Source of the DNA: Actinomycetota bacterium
GTDB taxonomy: Bacteria > Actinomycetota > Actinomycetes > Nanopelagicales > Nanopelagicaceae
Direction of reading: 5' to 3'
Length of the DNA stretch: 35,829 nt
Assembly (NCBI GenBank): GCA_029977785.1
Contig: JAPOKG010000008.1
Span: 1-35,829 of the forward strand
Part shown: positions 32,498 to 35,829 of the stretch, piece by piece
Layout: each line of letters starts with the position of its first letter
How positions within the stretch are numbered: position 1 is the stretch's first letter
Program-made: the position numbers and the translations under genes
Notes under the pieces: generated by a model
Seen by the model: only the letters and a program-made list of their open reading frames with translations
Databases searched by the model: none
What the model was told of the DNA's origin: nothing

Positions 32498-33796
32498 TTA
32501 AGCGCTTTTCTCCTCAGAAGACTTCTCGCGACGAGAAGCGCGCTTAGGAATATCACCAGTTCGATTTACCAAGGTTGGCGCTGCACCATCTTCAATGCAT
32601 GCCTTCTCGATTACTACCTTCGCAATATCGGTGCGGCTAGGCACGTCGTACATCACGGAAAGCAGCACTGATTCCATGATTGCGCGCAATCCACGTGCAC
32701 CAGTACCGCGCTTGAGAGCAAGCTCTGCGATTGCATCAAGGGATTCAGGAGTAAATTCAAGTTCGACATCATCGAGATCAAAGAGCTTCTGATATTGCTT
32801 TACGAGAGCGTTCTTTGGTTCGGTCAGAATCTGCATCAAGGCGGGCTTATCTAGTTGCTCAACGCTAGTGAGAACAGGCAAGCGACCGATGAATTCAGGG
32901 ATCATGCCAAACTTAAGTAAATCTTCAGGCATGACGTCAGCGAAGATATCTTTACGATTCTTATCTTCAGCAGTTTGAAGTTCTGCACCAAAACCAACTC
33001 CTGATGAACCGCTACGGGCTTCAATGATTTTATCGAGGCCAGCGAATGCGCCACCAACGATGAAAAGAACGTTGGTTGTATCAATCTGAATAAATTCTTG
33101 ATGTGGATGCTTGCGTCCGCCTTGTGGTGGGACAGAGGCGACTGTTCCTTCAATAATCTTCAATAGCGCTTGCTGCACACCTTCACCTGAAACATCGCGA
33201 GTAATTGATGGGTTCTCAGATTTACGAGCCACCTTATCGATTTCATCGATATAGATAATTCCTGTTTCAGCTTTCTTGACATCATAATCTGCTGCCTGCA
33301 AAAGCTTGAGAAGAATGTTTTCAACATCTTCACCGACATAACCAGCTTCAGTGAGCGCTGTTGCATCGGCGATTGCAAAAGGAACATTGAGCATACGGGC
33401 CAGAGTTTGCGCCATGAGGGTTTTGCCGCAACCTGTTGGTCCTAGGAGAAGAATGTTTGACTTCGCGAGTTCGATTCCATCATCGCTACGTGAGTCACCA
33501 GATTGCACACGCTTGTAATGGTTGTAGACAGCAACAGAGAGTGACTTCTTGGCGCGATCCTGGCCGATGACATATTGATCAAGAAATTCAAAGATAGCTT
33601 GTGGCTTTGGGAGTTCACTTAAACCAAGAGATGCTGCTTCAGAGAGTTCTTCAACGATGATCTCGTTACAGAGCTCGATACATTCGTCGCAGATGTAAAC
33701 GCCGGGACCTGCAATAAGTTTCTTGACTTGCTTCTGGGTCTTGCCGCAGAAAGAACATTTGAGAAGGTCGTTCGCTTCACCGATACGTGTAGACAT
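32498..33796 (-). CDS. clpX: ClpX, unfoldase subunit of the Clp protease
   Basis: ClpX is the AAA+ ring that unfolds proteins and feeds them to ClpP. The 432 residues begin with a zinc-binding domain using C14, C17, C36 and C39, followed by the AAA+ module with Walker A GPTGCGKT at 119-126, the pore loop GYVG, Walker [10 protein letters not shown], and the sensor segment [13 protein letters not shown] near the C-terminus. The ClpP-docking loop region around FIGRLPVLT is in place. There is no ribosome site; TACTCT lies six bases before the ATG. The MFS gene separates it from clpP1P2. Confidence 0.98.
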   Translation of the reverse strand: MSTRIGEANDLLKCSFCGKTQKQVKKLIAGPGVYICDECIELCNEIIVEELSEAASLGLSELPKPQAIFEFLDQYVIGQDRAKKSLSVAVYNHYKRVQSGDSRSDDGIELAKSNILLLGPTGCGKTLMAQTLARMLNVPFAIADATALTEAGYVGEDVENILLKLLQAADYDVKKAETGIIYIDEIDKVARKSENPSITRDVSGEGVQQALLKIIEGTVASVPPQGGRKHPHQEFIQIDTTNVLFIVGGAFAGLDKIIEARSGSSGVGFGAELQTAEDKNRKDIFADVMPEDLLKFGMIPEFIGRLPVLTSVEQLDKPALMQILTEPKNALVKQYQKLFDLDDVELEFTPESLDAIAELALKRGTGARGLRAIMESVLLSVMYDVPSRTDIAKVVIEKACIEDGAAPTLVNRTGDIPKRASRREKSSEEKSA

Positions 33797-33808
33797 GGGT
33801 AAAGAGTA
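33797..33808 (-). promoter_or_regulatory. Leaderless-type -10 box of clpX
   Basis: TACTCT (33808-33803), of the TAnnnT form common in actinobacterial promoters, is followed by six bases and the clpX ATG. The best -35 is a poor GGCACA 18 bases upstream. It lies in the 47-base gap after the MFS gene. Confidence 0.5.
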
Positions 33809-33843
33809 GTTTTCACGCCTAAGAAATGTGCCCTAAATCTGCC

Positions 33844-35115
33844 CTATTTCTGTTCGCCCATAGAAGAATCGCGTACTTTCGGTGTGTACGGAGGTAACCC
33901 AGATTTCATTTGGCGCACCCCAGGTACAAAGAGCACTGCGGCGCAGATGGCGAGATGGAATACAGAAATTCCAATTAAGAGCGGTCGTTCACCGAGCCAA
34001 TCAGCCATCGGACCAGCAAGAGCCATTCCAAGTGGAAGTAAGCCAACTGTTCCCATGTAATCAATACTAAAAACTCGAGCTTGATACTCCGTAGGAACTT
34101 CTCGTTGCACAGTTGTGAACCAGAAAGCTTCCCAAGGGCCGACCGAGAATCCAGCTAAGAAGTAGGCCAAGAAGATGAATTCTCGAGAGGATGGAAAAGC
34201 TAAGGCAAGGGGTGCGAAGATAAATAGTCCCCACACAACAACTGCAACAGTTCCAGGATTCTTGATCTTGAGCTTGATGCTGATGATTGCTGAAATCAGA
34301 CCACCAGCGCTAAAGAGCGCGGCTGCTGTTGCATAGACAGCAGCAGTTCCGAAATCTCGCTTGGTGATTACCGGAAGCAAGACATTCTCAACACCTACAA
34401 CCATCAACAACTGAAAAGTTGCCATCACAATCATCGCTGCAATCCACTTGTAGTACCAAACAACGCGTAAACCTTCTTTTACCTCGTGCAGGAACTTCTC
34501 TGGCTCGCGATTATTATCTGCATTCCGATTCTCGTTGACCCTAAAAAGCATCGCAGCACCCAACAAGAAGAAACATGATGTAGCTATATACGTAACATGT
34601 GTGCCAAATGAAACGATCAGGACTCCAGCGATACCTGGACCCGCAATAGTTCCACCCTTCGTCGCAATCCCCCGCAGCACATTTCCAGCTGGTAATTGAT
34701 GATCAGGCAAGATGCTCGGCATGATTGCACCGACAGCGGGACCACCGAAGGCATCGCTGACTCCCATAAGAAAAACAATTCCGCCAAGTATCCAGAAAGA
34801 GATTGATTCGGGTTCAGCAAAGATAACGATGCTGCCAATTACTGCACGAAAACCATCAGCCACAATCAATACAGTCTTGCGTGGCAAACGATCTGCCCAG
34901 ACTCCACCAACTGGCGCAAAGAGCACTCCAGCAACGATGCGAACTCCGAGAATTAACCCGAGCACCGTGGCGCTGCCACCCGCATCAAGTACTGAGATTG
35001 CAAGAGCGATAGGAAATGCGGTCATCGCCACAATGGTCAGGACTGTTGAAAGCCAGAGGTTTCTGTAAGAGCGATTGGCAAAGAGAGAGCCCGGTTCGAA
35101 ATATTTCTTCAACAT
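33844..35115 (-). CDS. MFS permease (MFS_3 / EntS-like)
   Basis: This is a 12-segment major facilitator of about 423 residues. The N-terminal LFANRSYRNLWLSTVLT leads into segment 1, and the loop after segment 2 reads GGVWADRLPRKTVLIVADG, a form of motif A with D and RLPRK. FGPWEAFW-like and EYQARVFSIDYMG segments in the second half fit the MFS_3 group of exporters (enterobactin exporter-like, macrolide-efflux-like), but the substrate is unknown. The ATG at 35115 lies 27 bases after clpP2 inside the loop of a large inverted repeat, with only a weak GCGAG before it. It probably depends on read-through from the clpP operon. Confidence 0.82.
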   Translation of the reverse strand: MLKKYFEPGSLFANRSYRNLWLSTVLTIVAMTAFPIALAISVLDAGGSATVLGLILGVRIVAGVLFAPVGGVWADRLPRKTVLIVADGFRAVIGSIVIFAEPESISFWILGGIVFLMGVSDAFGGPAVGAIMPSILPDHQLPAGNVLRGIATKGGTIAGPGIAGVLIVSFGTHVTYIATSCFFLLGAAMLFRVNENRNADNNREPEKFLHEVKEGLRVVWYYKWIAAMIVMATFQLLMVVGVENVLLPVITKRDFGTAAVYATAAALFSAGGLISAIISIKLKIKNPGTVAVVVWGLFIFAPLALAFPSSREFIFLAYFLAGFSVGPWEAFWFTTVQREVPTEYQARVFSIDYMGTVGLLPLGMALAGPMADWLGERPLLIGISVFHLAICAAVLFVPGVRQMKSGLPPYTPKVRDSSMGEQK

Positions 35116-35129
35116 TTCTCGCCGGGCTC
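35087..35129 (-). repeat. Inverted repeat enclosing the start codon of the MFS gene
   Basis: On the minus strand, GAGCCCGG (35129-35122) and CCGGGCTC (35094-35087) are perfect inverted copies 27 bases apart. Inside them CGAgAAAT and ATTTCG can add about six pairs with one bulge. The MFS start codon (35115-35113) falls within the structure, and TCTCTTT follows the 3' arm. It could be a terminator of the clpP operon, a cover over the start codon, or both. Confidence 0.6.
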
Positions 35130-35142
35130 GCTTTCTAATTTT

Positions 35143-35769
35143 TTACGCGGAAGGCTTAGCCTTACGTGAAGCCATAACCTTATCGATTAATCCGTACTCA
35201 ACTGCTTCAGCAGCGGTAAGAATTTTATCGCGCTCAATTTCGGCAGCGATCTGCTCAATTGTGCGGTTGGAATGCTTTGCCAGCATCGTCTCGAGGAGTC
35301 CACGCATACGCATGATTTCGCGCGCTTGGATTTCGATATCTGATGCCTGACCGCCACCTTCAGAAGATGGTTGGTGAATCAAGATACGTGAATGTTCTAG
35401 TCCATAGCGCTTACCTTTTGTTCCACCAGCAAGGATGATTGCTGCAGCTGATGCTGCTTGGCCAAGACAGATTGTGGTGATGTCTGGGCGAACAAATTGC
35501 ATGGTGTCATAAATCGCAGTTAGCGCCGTAAATGAGCCACCTGGTGAGTTGATGTAGATCGAGATATCGCGATCTGGATCCATGGACTCGAGGGTAAGGA
35601 GCTGCGCCATAACATCGTTTGCAACTGTGTCATCGATAGCCTGACCCAAGAAGATGATGCGCTCTTCGAAGAGCTTTGTGTAGGGATCAAGGCGCTTGTA
35701 ACCGTAGGCAGTCTTTTCTTCAATTGTTGGAAGAATGTAGCGGTTTGTAATTTCTTGAGCGTGCTTAAT
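35143..35769 (-). CDS. clpP2: ATP-dependent Clp protease proteolytic subunit ClpP2 (ATT start)
   Basis: ClpP2 pairs with ClpP1 to form the actinobacterial Clp peptidase. My translation from ATT 35769 gives 208 residues: the handle region [11 protein letters not shown], then [16 protein letters not shown], and the triad S107 (GQAASAAA), H132 (LIHQPS) and D181 (ERDK). All of residues 8-40 match what ClpP2 proteins have, so the TTG at 35649 cannot be the true start. The frame is closed by a TAA at 35776-35778, and between that stop and residue 10 there is no ATG, GTG, TTG or CTG. The ATT overlaps the clpP1 stop by one base (TAATT, like the TAATG junctions elsewhere here) and has GGGAGGT eight bases upstream. 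Confidence 0.9.
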   Translation of the reverse strand: MKHAQEITNRYILPTIEEKTAYGYKRLDPYTKLFEERIIFLGQAIDDTVANDVMAQLLTLESMDPDRDISIYINSPGGSFTALTAIYDTMQFVRPDITTICLGQAASAAAIILAGGTKGKRYGLEHSRILIHQPSSEGGGQASDIEIQAREIMRMRGLLETMLAKHSNRTIEQIAAEIERDKILTAAEAVEYGLIDKVMASRKAKPSA

Positions 35770-35829
35770 TACTTCTTACCTCCCGCAATTTGGCCTTCGT
35801 TTGTTGCAATGTGATCAATAAATCCGTAT
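35769..35829 (-). CDS. clpP1: ClpP1, C-terminal end only
   Basis: The last 19 codons of an upstream gene read [19 protein letters not shown] before a TAA at 35771-35769. YGxIDxI is the usual C-terminal end of a ClpP protein, and the place just before clpP2 is that of clpP1 in actinobacteria. The GGAGGT inside its last codons serves as the ribosome site for clpP2. Everything else lies outside the window. Confidence 0.75.
   Translation of the reverse strand, partial: YGFIDHIATNEGQIAGGKK

Noticed and set aside
32498-32520. AAGCGCTT palindrome at the end of clpX as a terminator.
   Set aside because: Perfect palindrome without loop space and followed by A-rich, not T-rich, RNA.
35143-35649. clpP2 starting at TTG 35649.
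   Set aside because: It would remove the conserved handle region encoded in frame directly upstream (KLFEERIIF and RYILPTIEE), and has no suitable ribosome site.

Overview
This window looks like a core chromosomal segment of a small-genome, moderate-to-low GC actinobacterium. My best guess, from memory of gene orders and not from any search, is a freshwater planktonic lineage of the acI / Nanopelagicales type. The evidence is actinobacterial gene order (clpP1-clpP2 ... clpX-valS-folC-DUF4233-ndk-mreBCD-mrdA-rodA-rng-rplU-rpmA-obgE-proB-proA), an actinobacterial ClpP2, GatCAB, very tight gene packing with many TAATG, ATGA and GTGA stop/start overlaps, and many apparently leaderless promoters. 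All genes but one lie on the minus strand. I see no rRNA, tRNA, CRISPR array, insertion sequence or prophage gene, and no gene-free stretch longer than 300 bases. The longest gaps are 8163-8391, which holds a regulatory leader, and 21767-21965, which holds the rng leader.

Region 1 (1-10065, minus strand) makes branched-chain amino acids and serine. A promoter at about 8321-8349 drives a short Val-rich leader peptide and a Rho-independent terminator, then ilvB-ilvN-ilvC-serA-leuB-ilvE-cimA, all nearly gapless; cimA runs off the left edge. IlvB/N, IlvC, IlvD (separate promoter just upstream) and IlvE build valine and the last steps of isoleucine and leucine. CimA with LeuB (and LeuCD elsewhere) would supply 2-oxobutyrate from pyruvate without threonine. 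SerA diverts 3-phosphoglycerate to serine.

Region 2 (10066-11661) is a divergently transcribed DHA2-type MFS exporter, the only plus-strand gene. Region 3 (11662-14968) is gatCAB, the tRNA-dependent amidotransferase. Region 4 (14993-19636) is proline synthesis (proB, proA), the GTPase obgE, and ribosomal proteins L27 and L21, with a strong terminator between rpmA and obgE. Region 5 (19649-21806) is an RNase E/G gene with a perfect 9-bp hairpin just before its ribosome binding site.

Region 6 (21966-28201) is the elongasome cluster ndk-mreB-mreC-mreD-mrdA-rodA, read from a promoter whose start point falls on the ndk start codon. Region 7 (28202-32488) is valS-folC-DUF4233. Region 8 (32498-35829) is clpX, a second MFS permease, clpP2 and the 3' end of clpP1. 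ClpX, ClpP1 and ClpP2 form the ATP-dependent Clp protease.

I found no wholly new multi-gene system. The most interesting signals are regulatory or translational: a transcription attenuator ahead of ilvB whose Val-rich leader peptide appears to be leaderless; a recurring -10 box placed six or seven bases before start codons; a clpP2 gene that seems to start at ATT; a one-domain IlvN; and hairpins over the start regions of rng and the second MFS gene.
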